From UBA4744 sp035282865 (GTDB taxonomy: Bacteria > Actinomycetota > Acidimicrobiia > Spongiisociales > UBA4744): a stretch of 48,316 nucleotides of DNA. Shown in pieces: positions 25,058-32,471 of the stretch. The notes under the pieces are model-generated. The model searched no databases, was not told the origin of the DNA, and worked only from the letters and a program-made list of their open reading frames with translations. Within the stretch, counting starts at the first letter, position 1. Every line of letters starts with the position of its first letter. A program made the translations under genes and the position numbers. Where the stretch lies: positions 1-48,316 of the forward strand of contig DATEVB010000087.1 of the NCBI GenBank assembly GCA_035282865.1, given 5' to 3'.

Positions 25058-26056
25058 TCACTCCTCGTTGAGTAGAACCTTGAGATGCTCGATGACATCG
25101 ACCGGCACCGGGTCGATCCCCTCCTGCTCGGCGAGCTCGACGGACACCATGTCGCCGACCAAGGCCAGGCCGGCGATGCGAGCCAGACGGGACTCGCCCT
25201 GGGTCCACACCTCTCCAATCACCGGCACGCTTCCCGAGATCAGACTTGTGGTGAGGGGGAACCGGCGCTGCACCTGGGGGTGCTCCTCACGGTCACGGAG
25301 AAGAACGATCCCCACCGAGCGGCGGGTGAGCGCCTCCAATGCCGACCAGCCGACGATTTCGTTGTGGTCGAGTTCCGGAAGCACCGACCAGAACGCAGGC
25401 CGCTTTCCGTTCTCGTTGATCTGCGTCTTCCATCGCTGCGCTACTGGAGCCGTCAGCCCACTCGAACCGTAGATGACGGATATGCGGCCGGCTAGGCCCT
25501 CCGCCAGATCCATGGCCAACTGTCCGGCGGGACCCGTGCGGCCATCACCCCACAGCTCACCAACCACCGATGCGGCCTCGTGGAGCGCATCCGTTTGTTG
25601 GTCCGTGACGCCCGCCGATTCCAGCAATCGCAGCACACCGCCGGTCAGATAGCCGAGCGCCGCCCGGGGTTGAAGCCCGGTCGGTACCCGGACGATCGGG
25701 ACATCCCGCTCATCGGCCAGATCGCCCAATGCACCACCGCCCGCCACCATGGCTACCGGCAACTCGAGCGCCCGCGCCTCCTCTACCACCGATCGCGTCT
25801 CCTCGGTGTTCCCCGAGTAGGAAACGGCGATCACCAACGGCCGTAGCCTCGCCGCCCACCCCGGAAGGGAATACCCCTTGTTGACGGCCACAAGTGCCGA
25901 TGGGATCACGGCGGCCGTCAGATCGCCCGAAATGCCTGACCCCCCCATTCCACACACCAGGACGGTTTCCGCCCGAGGCATTGGGGGTGGATCGAGCTCG
26001 GCCGCCCACCGGTACTGATCGCTCAATCCGGCCAGCATCTCCCACATCGGGCTCAT
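25058..26056 (-). CDS. SIS-domain bifunctional phosphoglucose/phosphomannose isomerase family
   Basis: A 332-residue SIS-domain sugar-phosphate isomerase. The N-terminal SIS half has the CGMGGSGISGDL phosphate-binding motif, and the C-terminal half has INENGKRPAF and ELDHNEIVGW with the Glu and His expected in the active site. The family interconverts glucose 6-, fructose 6- and mannose 6-phosphate. With phosphomannomutase in the same operon it would feed mannose 1-phosphate for GDP-mannose. The ATG at 26056 overlaps the Trm112-like stop as ATGA; residues encoded upstream belong to another frame. The actinobacterial counterpart (Rv3256c) is catalytically uncertain, but the key residues are present here. 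Confidence 0.88.
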   Translation of the reverse strand: MSPMWEMLAGLSDQYRWAAELDPPPMPRAETVLVCGMGGSGISGDLTAAVIPSALVAVNKGYSLPGWAARLRPLVIAVSYSGNTEETRSVVEEARALELPVAMVAGGGALGDLADERDVPIVRVPTGLQPRAALGYLTGGVLRLLESAGVTDQQTDALHEAASVVGELWGDGRTGPAGQLAMDLAEGLAGRISVIYGSSGLTAPVAQRWKTQINENGKRPAFWSVLPELDHNEIVGWSALEALTRRSVGIVLLRDREEHPQVQRRFPLTTSLISGSVPVIGEVWTQGESRLARIAGLALVGDMVSVELAEQEGIDPVPVDVIEHLKVLLNEE

Positions 26057-26223
26057 GAGTCGCCGCGCCGGGTAGCTTCTTCGACGAGCATGATGGGAAT
26101 GCCGTCTCGTACCGGATACCGTAGGCCACAACTGGTGCACACCAATTCCGGATCCTCCTCCCGCAGATCGCCCTTGCAGGCCGGGCATACCAGGATGTCC
26201 ATCAACTCCTTGGGAATCATCAT
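26053..26223 (-). CDS. Trm112-like zinc-ribbon protein (UPF0434/YcaR family)
   Basis: A 56-residue protein with two CxxC pairs (ILVCPACKG and LVCTSCGLRYPVRDGIPIM), the hallmark of the Trm112/UPF0434 family. In eukaryotes and archaea Trm112 activates methyltransferases; the bacterial role is unclear. Its ATG overlaps the phosphomannomutase stop as ATGA, and its stop overlaps the isomerase start as ATGA. It sits next to S-adenosylhomocysteinase in a four-gene run, which fits a link to methylation but does not show one. Confidence 0.88.
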   Translation of the reverse strand: MMIPKELMDILVCPACKGDLREEDPELVCTSCGLRYPVRDGIPIMLVEEATRRGDS

Positions 26224-27560
26224 GTGGCCTCCACGATCGAGCGGACCCGGTCGACGAGCTCGGCAACTGCCGGCGCGTCGGCCGCTTCGACATTGAGCCG
26301 CAGCACCGGCTCGGTATTCGACGGCCGAAGGTTGAACCAACGGTCGTCCCATTCGATGGTCAGACCGTCGGTCCGATCCTGACCGGCGTCGGTGAACCCC
26401 TCGGCCACCAGCTCCAGCGCCCTCGCCTGGTCTTCCACATGAAGGTTGATCTCACCCGAGGCGGCATATGGTTCGAACTCTCTGCGAAGCTCCGAGAGCG
26501 GCCGACCATCCTCTGATAGCACCTGCAGCAGGACCAACATGGCCAGCATCCCCGAATCGGCGCAGAAGTTATCACGGAAGTAGTAGTGACCAGAATGCTC
26601 TCCCCCAAACGCGGCGCCGGTGTCGGCCATGATCTGCTTGATGAAGGAGTGCCCCACCCTGGTGCGAACCGGCTCACCGCCGGCGGCGCGCACACTCTCG
26701 GGCACGGCACGACTGGTGATCAAGTTGTGAACGATGATCGCTCCGGGTTCTTTGCGCAAGAACCAGGCGGCAATGATGGCGGTGGTTGTGCTGCCCGAAA
26801 GCGGTTGGCGTTGGTCGTCGACGAAGAACGCCCGGTCGGCATCTCCGTCGAAAGCCACTCCGAGGTCGGGACGTTCGCGATCCATCAGTGCGAGAAGATC
26901 GCGAAGATTCTCAGGGTTGAGTGGATCGGCCGGATGGTTGGGAAAGGTCCCATCCGGCTCGAGGTAGAGGCCGGATAGGTGGGCCGTCAGGCGATCGAAC
27001 ACCGCAGGCAGAACCACTCCTGCCATGCCGTTCCCCCCATCTACGGCCACCATGAGAGCACCGATCCGTTCAGGATCGACGATCCCGAAGAGGTGTTCGA
27101 TGTACCCGGGAAGGGGATCGAACGGTTCGATCGTCCCGGTCGCGTCGCGGTCCGGAAGCCCGGCTTCAGCGTGCGCCCTGATTGCCGCCAAACCGGTATC
27201 GGCGCCTACCGGGGCGGCGCCTTCCCGGCAGAGCTTGATCCCGTTCCATTCCGGGGGGTTGTGCGATGCGGTGATCATGGCTCCCGGTACCTGCCGGCTT
27301 CCCGACACGTAATAGACGGTGTCGGTCGCAACCTGGCCTATGTCGAGCACGTCAACGCCTTGGGAAGCGGCACCGGCCATGAAGGCGCCGGAGATGGCCG
27401 GGGACGACAACCGGCAGTCGTAGCCAACCGCCATCCGGCTCGCACCGGCGAACTGGGCGAACGCCGCGCCGATCCGACGAGCCGCGTCTTCGTCGAGATC
27501 ACCCGTGTCGGTCCGCCCGCGTATGTCGTACGCCTTGAAGATCTTCTGCAGGTCGCCCAT
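26220..27560 (-). CDS. manB: Phosphomannomutase/phosphoglucomutase
   Basis: Interconverts hexose 1- and 6-phosphates (mannose or glucose) for GDP-mannose or UDP-glucose synthesis. The 446-residue alpha-D-phosphohexomutase has the catalytic serine loop ITASHNPPEWNG, the metal loop AFDGDADRAFFVDD, the sugar-binding GGEHSGHY and the C-terminal phosphate loop RPSNTEPVLR. It starts with FKAYDIRGR as in ManB/AlgC. It is the first gene of the manB-Trm112-isomerase-ahcY operon. Confidence 0.94.
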   Translation of the reverse strand: MGDLQKIFKAYDIRGRTDTGDLDEDAARRIGAAFAQFAGASRMAVGYDCRLSSPAISGAFMAGAASQGVDVLDIGQVATDTVYYVSGSRQVPGAMITASHNPPEWNGIKLCREGAAPVGADTGLAAIRAHAEAGLPDRDATGTIEPFDPLPGYIEHLFGIVDPERIGALMVAVDGGNGMAGVVLPAVFDRLTAHLSGLYLEPDGTFPNHPADPLNPENLRDLLALMDRERPDLGVAFDGDADRAFFVDDQRQPLSGSTTTAIIAAWFLRKEPGAIIVHNLITSRAVPESVRAAGGEPVRTRVGHSFIKQIMADTGAAFGGEHSGHYYFRDNFCADSGMLAMLVLLQVLSEDGRPLSELRREFEPYAASGEINLHVEDQARALELVAEGFTDAGQDRTDGLTIEWDDRWFNLRPSNTEPVLRLNVEAADAPAVAELVDRVRSIVEAT

Positions 27561-27656
27561 TCCTGGTCCTTGCTGCCGGTGCCAAACCGCATTGTACGGC
27601 CGGATACCACCGCCGGGATACTCGACATGAACCGATCCCTACACTGCACGGCGCAC

Positions 27657-28379
27657 ATGACCAGTTCGGCGGCGTTCGAGTCCGTTTCTGTCGTTCTCCC
27701 GGCCTACCGTCTGGGTGAGCGCATCGCGGCCAACATGACGGCGGTGGCCACCGCGTTGCCGGGGGCCCAGATCGTCGTGGTCGACGATGGAAGTGACGAC
27801 GGCACCTACCAGCAGGCGCAGCAGTCAGCCGCGCGCTTGTCCCGCGCCCGGGTGATCAGACATGAACGGAATCGTGGCAAGGGGGCGGCCCTCCAGACCG
27901 GTACCGCAGTTGCGGAGGGATCGGTCGTGATTTTTCTCGACGGTGACCTCGATCTGCCGGCCGCCCAGCTGCCGGGCCTGTTAGACCTGTTCGCCGAGCT
28001 TGGCGCCGACGTGCTCGTCGGCGCCAAGCAGACGGGGATGAGCGGTGGGCGGTACCCGTGGAAGCGGCGAGCGCTGAGCCGAGTGTTCTCGCTCGTGACC
28101 CGCATTCTCTTTCACCTCCCCGTCGACGAGACGCAGACGGGGCTGAAGATCTTCAGACGCCACGTTCTCGACCAAGTCTTTGCCGACTTGCGGATCTTTG
28201 GCTACGCCTTTGACCTGGAGCTATTGGTTCGCGCTCATCAGGCCGGGTTCCGGATCACCCAGGCACCCGTCGACCTGCGGGTCGGTGCCTCATCCGCGCC
28301 ATTGCGTCTCGCTACGTTGTGGGAAATGTTACGAGACACGTTGCGGATCTTCCTGTGGTCCGTCCGCCGACCGAGCTAG
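27657..28379 (+). CDS. Polyprenyl-phosphate glycosyltransferase (GT2, DPM1/GtrB-like)
   Basis: A 240-residue GT2 enzyme expected to move a sugar from a nucleotide donor to a polyprenyl phosphate on the inner membrane face. SVVLPAYRLGERI opens the fold. VVDDGSDDGT, HERNRGKGAALQTG and FLDGDLDLP (metal-binding DxD) follow, and VDETQTGLKIFRR is the dolichol-phosphate-mannose-synthase signature. No C-terminal membrane segments are present, unlike GtrB. The ATG at 27657 follows TACACT (27640-27645) by 11 nt and lacks a ribosome-binding site. An in-frame ATG at 27627 is possible. Its stop overlaps the stop of gtrA on the other strand at CTAG. Confidence 0.9.
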   Translation: MTSSAAFESVSVVLPAYRLGERIAANMTAVATALPGAQIVVVDDGSDDGTYQQAQQSAARLSRARVIRHERNRGKGAALQTGTAVAEGSVVIFLDGDLDLPAAQLPGLLDLFAELGADVLVGAKQTGMSGGRYPWKRRALSRVFSLVTRILFHLPVDETQTGLKIFRRHVLDQVFADLRIFGYAFDLELLVRAHQAGFRITQAPVDLRVGASSAPLRLATLWEMLRDTLRIFLWSVRRPS

Positions 28380-28837
28380 GCGCTCTGACCGCCTCCCCTC
28401 GTCTTGCCCAGCGCCTTCTTGAACACCAGATCGCGGTAGGAAGCGAATTTCGGAATCAGGATGATGGCGGTTGCCACCAGCGACGCCAGGTTCAACTGCA
28501 ATGCCGTGCTCGTCCCGAAGATCTTCTCGGCCAGCTCGACCAGTCCCACCGTGGCAGCCCAGGCAGCCACGTTGACGGCGTAGAAGACGGCCGTTTCACG
28601 CACAGAGCCTCGCCCTTCTTTGATCTGGAAGGTCCACCGGCGATTGAGCACATACGACATTCCCGTTGCCAGCACAAATGCCCAGGAAACCGAGTAGAAG
28701 TCCGAAAGGCCAACCACCGAGAAGAAGACGTTCAAGAGCACGAAGTAGACGATGGTGTTCAGACCGCCTATCAAGCCGAGCCGGAAGAATTGGGCCATCG
28801 CCTCGCGGGTAACCAGCGTCCGAAGGTAGGGCATCAT
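28376..28837 (-). CDS. GtrA-family membrane protein
   Basis: A 153-residue protein with four membrane segments, matching GtrA. This family is thought to flip polyprenyl-phosphate-linked sugars across the membrane. FFRLGLIGGLNTIVYFVL opens the first helix, MSYVLNRRWTFQ is the family signature between helices 2 and 3, and PKFASYRDLVFK closes the protein. The ATG at 28837 overlaps the stop of the large membrane glycosyltransferase-like gene as ATGA. The stop overlaps the convergent GT2 stop. A homologous gene sits in the equivalent mycobacterial region. Confidence 0.9.
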   Translation of the reverse strand: MMPYLRTLVTREAMAQFFRLGLIGGLNTIVYFVLLNVFFSVVGLSDFYSVSWAFVLATGMSYVLNRRWTFQIKEGRGSVRETAVFYAVNVAAWAATVGLVELAEKIFGTSTALQLNLASLVATAIILIPKFASYRDLVFKKALGKTRGGGQSA

Positions 28838-31113
28838 GCCCTGGACTCCCGCCACGAGTGGAAACCGCTGGCCACCACGAACAACAGACCGCCGATACTG
28901 AGGGCTATCCCCACTTGTTCGGCCCAGGTGGATCGAAACTCGAGGGAAACGTTCTCCTCGGTCGGAACAACCACCATCAGGGCCGGCGCAGCCCGGTACG
29001 GGCCGTCCGCTCCTTCCGCCTTCCAGTTGGGGAAGTAGCTGACCTTGACCAGATGGGGAATGCCTACGGCCGTCGTCCGGAACGAGATCGCATGGTTGTC
29101 GACAACGACGTCGCTGACCACACCACCGCCGGTGATCGGTCGGGTCCCAAGTCCATCGAGGTCTTCGCCGACCCGGGGCCAATCGTCGGGACCGTCTTTG
29201 ACCAGCCACTCATCGAGCTCTCCATACCGGTCGTACCAGGCGAGCGCAGCCTCATCAAAAGATGCCCCTTCGAACACCGCCGGGACATAGCCGGCAACCT
29301 CAACCGCCGAAGACGGAGGGAGCTCGTAGATCGAGAAAGGTGGCGACGAACCCACCTTGTCAAGATCCGATCGCCGGTCCGCCGCCTGTTGTGCCTCCTC
29401 CGTGTAGGTCACGTAATAACGCACGTCGTACAGTGCGAGATGCTCGAGGCCCCGATCGAAGTCGAAGGTGTGATAGTTGAGCCCGGGAACCGGACGCGAC
29501 GGAGACACACTCATCTCGGCCTGATTGAGGAAATGGAACGGAGTCGTGAGCGACGACTCGAAGAACAGCCCCTCCATCGAAGGGTGGGCGCCCTCCGTCC
29601 AATACGGAAGCAACATCAAGGACATCGGCGTGCCGTATTTGTTCTGGTCCTTGTTGTATTCCCATTGTACGCGCCCTTCCGGAAGGTCTCTCATGGTGAC
29701 CATCAGAGCCTCGTATTCAGGCCAGGCTTCCTTGCCCTCGTAGCCCGAGTAATTCCAGCGAGCCCAGCCCGGAATGAAGGTCAATCCTGCCAGACCAATG
29801 GACAGAAAGAGCGCCACACCGAAGAGCGGAGCGGCGACCCGCACTTCAACCGACACGGGGGCGATCAGCGTTGCCAGCAAGGCCAGGAGCCCGACCCCGA
29901 GTGTGACCCATCCGCCGGTCCCACCCAGAGAAATCTCGGGAATCAACGGGAAAGCAACGACCAGCACGAGAGCAATCAAACCGCGCACCCACCACACCGA
30001 GACTTGCGCCGGGATCCGCCGAGACAGTTCTCTGAGCCCCTGCCCGACCGCCAGGCCTGCGAACACGAACACCCCGAAGTAGAAGAAAGGAAGAAAGCGC
30101 CCGTTCCACAGTTTGTCCTGCACCTGAGGCAGGTTCCCGGGCAGGAACTTCGGGATCCACAGGACCAGCCAGTAGTAGATCACCGGCATCACCGCCAGGA
30201 CCACCAAGGGAACAACTCGCGGGGTCCGGCGGATCGCCCACACCAATCCGAACACGGCGGGAATGAGGAAGAACCAGAGTTCGGTCGGTAGCACATTCTT
30301 CCAGCCACGCAGCGGCACCCAGGCCATGTCCGCCGAATAGGCGACTCTGGCGAGCAACGGGACAGCCCAGAACCCGGCGATCGAAAACCCGATGAGCCAG
30401 GTCACCACAACCGGTTTCGCTCCCCTCTTCCACACCAGGATCGGAATCGATGCCAGGATGATGGCCAGAGTGGTGATCAAATGCGTGAGGGCCGTGAGGG
30501 CCAGCACCAGACCGGCGAGCGGGACCAGCTTCTGCTCATCGTGGACGATCTTGATCAGCAACCCGAGGTACACCAGAGCCAAAGCGAACGACCACGAGAA
30601 GGAGAACTCCCCGGCCAGAGTCGATGGAATGTTGCCCCCGTAGATCGAGTAGCTCTCCATGAACACGAAGGTGCCTCCGGAAGCGGCCGCCACCAGCGCC
30701 GTCGGACGGGCGAATCTCATCACCCTGACCAGGAAGTAGGTGGCGGCTGGAAGGGCCAGGAGTCCGAGGATCGTGACGAGCTTGAAAGCGACCCCGTACG
30801 GGAGGATGAGATCGAACAGGACGGTGACCAGGGCCGGGAGAGGGAAGTAGAAGTAGAAGACGGGGAACCCACCGAACCAGCTGTTGCTCCAGCCGAGGAC
30901 GCGGCCCTCCGGCAGCAGGGTGTCGCGCAGGTAGGCGGGCACCAGGACATGAGCTCCCATGTCCCCGCCTGAAGGCGTGTTGGCAGTCAATAAGAGCACC
31001 GGGTTCATGACGATCAAGATCGCCATCGTCACAACACCGATTCCGACCACGGCCACCCAGCGAGGGGTTGAGCCGGCAGAGTCCCGGGGGGATTCCTTAG
31101 TCGAGGATTCCAT
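28834..31113 (-). CDS. Large GT-C-like membrane protein (PTPS-related family)
   Basis: A 759-residue polytopic protein with about 13 hydrophobic segments in the first 500 residues and a soluble C-terminal domain, plus a final membrane helix (VGIALSIGGLLFVVASGF). The motif NTPSGGDMGAHVLVP after the first helix, with an acidic residue in the first outer loop, and GGFPVFYFYFPLP fit the membrane family labelled 6-pyruvoyl-tetrahydropterin-synthase-related, which has GT-C-like features. The probable role is to transfer a sugar from a polyprenyl carrier outside the membrane. It is coupled to gtrA downstream and preceded by a small zinc-ribbon gene. The acceptor is unknown. Confidence 0.78.
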   Translation of the reverse strand: MESSTKESPRDSAGSTPRWVAVVGIGVVTMAILIVMNPVLLLTANTPSGGDMGAHVLVPAYLRDTLLPEGRVLGWSNSWFGGFPVFYFYFPLPALVTVLFDLILPYGVAFKLVTILGLLALPAATYFLVRVMRFARPTALVAAASGGTFVFMESYSIYGGNIPSTLAGEFSFSWSFALALVYLGLLIKIVHDEQKLVPLAGLVLALTALTHLITTLAIILASIPILVWKRGAKPVVVTWLIGFSIAGFWAVPLLARVAYSADMAWVPLRGWKNVLPTELWFFLIPAVFGLVWAIRRTPRVVPLVVLAVMPVIYYWLVLWIPKFLPGNLPQVQDKLWNGRFLPFFYFGVFVFAGLAVGQGLRELSRRIPAQVSVWWVRGLIALVLVVAFPLIPEISLGGTGGWVTLGVGLLALLATLIAPVSVEVRVAAPLFGVALFLSIGLAGLTFIPGWARWNYSGYEGKEAWPEYEALMVTMRDLPEGRVQWEYNKDQNKYGTPMSLMLLPYWTEGAHPSMEGLFFESSLTTPFHFLNQAEMSVSPSRPVPGLNYHTFDFDRGLEHLALYDVRYYVTYTEEAQQAADRRSDLDKVGSSPPFSIYELPPSSAVEVAGYVPAVFEGASFDEAALAWYDRYGELDEWLVKDGPDDWPRVGEDLDGLGTRPITGGGVVSDVVVDNHAISFRTTAVGIPHLVKVSYFPNWKAEGADGPYRAAPALMVVVPTEENVSLEFRSTWAEQVGIALSIGGLLFVVASGFHSWRESRA

Positions 31114-31136
31114 GGGCTAGAAGCGACGCCCCGGCG

Positions 31137-31313
31137 TCAGGTGCTCTGTTTGCGCGCAAGTTCCAGAACTTCCGACAGAGACACCGGGCTTCCGTCCCGG
31201 TCCCACCACTTCTCTTCGCATTTGTGGCATGAGTAGAAGTGGACCTCGGTCTCGTCGGGGAGCTTCTGTTGGATCTGGATCACGTCACGCGCGCCACAGT
31301 TTGGACAATGCAT
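31137..31313 (-). CDS. 58-residue zinc-ribbon protein
   Basis: A short gene below usual length cut-offs. The product begins MHCPNCGARDVIQIQ and continues to FYSCHKCEEKWWDRDG, giving two CxxC pairs that should bind one zinc ion in a ribbon fold similar to those of small transcription-factor or RNA polymerase-like fingers. GAGGG precedes the ATG by 5 nt. It ends 23 nt before the GT-C-like gene and is probably co-transcribed with it. No function is assigned. Confidence 0.75.
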   Translation of the reverse strand: MHCPNCGARDVIQIQQKLPDETEVHFYSCHKCEEKWWDRDGSPVSLSEVLELARKQST

Positions 31314-31535
31314 GACACCCTCTTCGCGCTAGGTCAGGCGTAGCTTACCGAAACGAACGACCTAGTCCGAGAACCCGGAGGTACGAAGTCTGAAGTTCGA
31401 AGTGTTGTTCAGAGCATGTGGTTCGAGTTGGCAGTTCGCAGGTCGCCAGGGGTGGGACCGGATCCCCCTCTCCCCGGACCCTTCGGGGCGGCTCACTCCC
31501 CCAACCGAGTCGCTTCGCTCGCCGGAGGGAGAATC
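31314..31535. repeat. 222-bp intergenic region with hairpin repeats
   Basis: No coding sequence is supported here. The left part (about 31383-31445) is rich in GTTCGA/AGTTCG-type short repeats. The right part holds CCCCG...CGGGG (about 31472-31488) and CTCCC (31496-31500) paired with GGGAG (31527-31531) around a loop containing GTCGCTTCGCTCG. The second hairpin resembles the one between prfB and secA in stem composition and CTTCG-containing loop, so both may be copies of one dispersed element. Confidence 0.45.
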
Positions 31536-31802
31536 TCACTCCTCGAGCAACTTGCCGATGTACCGGCTTCTGCGTTTGCCGTCTTCACGCCAGTAGGCAT
31601 ACCAATACGGACCGTGCGGGCAGGTCGTGCATCCCGACTTGCCGCATTTGACCCACTGTCGGCGGAGACTGACGTCGGATTCGGAGCCGGGGGTCAACGC
31701 CCCCGCACCTTCTAAGCGAGCTCGAGCCAGGATCAGGAGGCGTCGTAGCTGGTGCTCATCGAGTTCTTTGACCGCTTCGATGAGATCCCTGTCGAGCGAC
31801 AC
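31536..31802 (-). CDS. DUF6788-like small protein
   Basis: An 88-residue protein. The C-terminal half has KCGKSGCTTCPHGPYWYAYW followed by GKRRSRYIGKLL, the pattern of a small widespread family (DUF6788-like) with a Cys cluster and an aromatic/basic ending. The N-terminal half is a short helix pair (LIEAVKELDEHQLRRLLILA). The role is unknown; similar proteins are often carried near mobile or repeat-rich regions, and this one lies beside a hairpin repeat. The start is GTG, 7 nt after the DUF3499 stop. Confidence 0.65.
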   Translation of the reverse strand: MSLDRDLIEAVKELDEHQLRRLLILARARLEGAGALTPGSESDVSLRRQWVKCGKSGCTTCPHGPYWYAYWREDGKRRSRYIGKLLEE

Positions 31803-31809
31803 GAGACGC

Positions 31810-32034
31810 TCAGGCGACCTCGAGCGGCGCGAACAAACGAGTAATAGTGCGGTGGTCGGTGAGGGTCCAACCCAAGGGCGGCGTCATCCGGTTGGCATGA
31901 TCGGCGCAGAACGGGTGACCTTCACCAGGACCGACCGCGGCTACGAGATCGTCCAGCCACACGGCCCGGTCGTCGTAACTGAAGGACATGACGGCGGCGC
32001 CGGGACCACCGCAGCGAGTGCAGGTTTGAATCAT
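31810..32034 (-). CDS. DUF3499 family protein
   Basis: A 74-residue actinobacterial protein. It has the N-terminal CTRCGGPGAAVMSFSYDDR and the C-terminal HPFCADHANRMTPPLGW, which match DUF3499 (Rv3258c-like). The cysteines and histidines could bind zinc. The function is unknown. In mycobacteria and streptomycetes this gene sits with manB, whiB, a metallopeptidase and DUF5719; whiB and the metallopeptidase are absent here. Confidence 0.82.
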   Translation of the reverse strand: MIQTCTRCGGPGAAVMSFSYDDRAVWLDDLVAAVGPGEGHPFCADHANRMTPPLGWTLTDHRTITRLFAPLEVA

Positions 32035-32081
32035 GGGTTGAACTTAGATGCAGAAGCGAGCCAGAACAAGGATCTACCGCA

Positions 32082-32471
32082 TCATCCGAGCCCGGCCCTG
32101 CTCAAAGCCGACCCGACCCGGCGTGAACTGACCCGGCCCTCGAAGATGCCGACCGCAATCCCCTGCTCATCGATCACCACCACCGCCGGCACTTTGTCGA
32201 TGCCGGCCGATCGGAACTGCTGGGCGTCACCCTGGTAGGCGATCTCTCGGAAAGCATTGGCCGGCGACAGACCGAAGACGGCGTCGCGGACGGGTCCACA
32301 AGCATCACGATCCGTTGACGTGAACACGACGACCGCCGGCCACGGCCGGAGAGATTCTGTTCGAACCGTACTCCGCGGCGACCGCGCCCGGTAGGTAGCC
32401 CAAAGGCCGGCGGCCGCCACAGCGATGGCTACTGCCCCGACGATCACCAAAGCCCGGACGATCTCATTCAC
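32082..32471 (-). CDS. Membrane-anchored monothiol thioredoxin-like protein
   Basis: A 129-residue protein with an N-terminal membrane anchor (LVIVGAVAIAVAAAGLWATY) and a thioredoxin-like fold. The pattern VVVFTSTDRDACGPVRD keeps only one cysteine of the usual CxxC (CGPV in place of CGPC), and KVPAVVVIDEQG provides the cis-Pro. It cannot run the normal dithiol cycle alone. The GTG at 32471 is chosen because it overlaps the DUF5719 stop (GGTGAATGA). It is probably co-translated with DUF5719 and located outside the membrane. Confidence 0.72.
   Translation of the reverse strand: MNEIVRALVIVGAVAIAVAAAGLWATYRARSPRSTVRTESLRPWPAVVVFTSTDRDACGPVRDAVFGLSPANAFREIAYQGDAQQFRSAGIDKVPAVVVIDEQGIAVGIFEGRVSSRRVGSALSRAGLG

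Noticed and set aside
26053..26352. A 99-residue version of the Trm112-like protein
   Set aside because: The extra N-terminus lies inside the phosphomannomutase gene in another frame; the ATG at 26223 overlapping the stop gives the family N-terminus.
26979..28379. A 466-residue start for the GT2 gene
   Set aside because: The first 226 residues are antisense to phosphomannomutase; the GT2 fold begins at the ATG at 27657.
28858..30291. A 477-residue open frame on the plus strand inside the GT-C-like gene
   Set aside because: It is rich in Arg, His, Gln and Pro with no hydrophobic pattern, typical of an antisense frame to a membrane protein gene.
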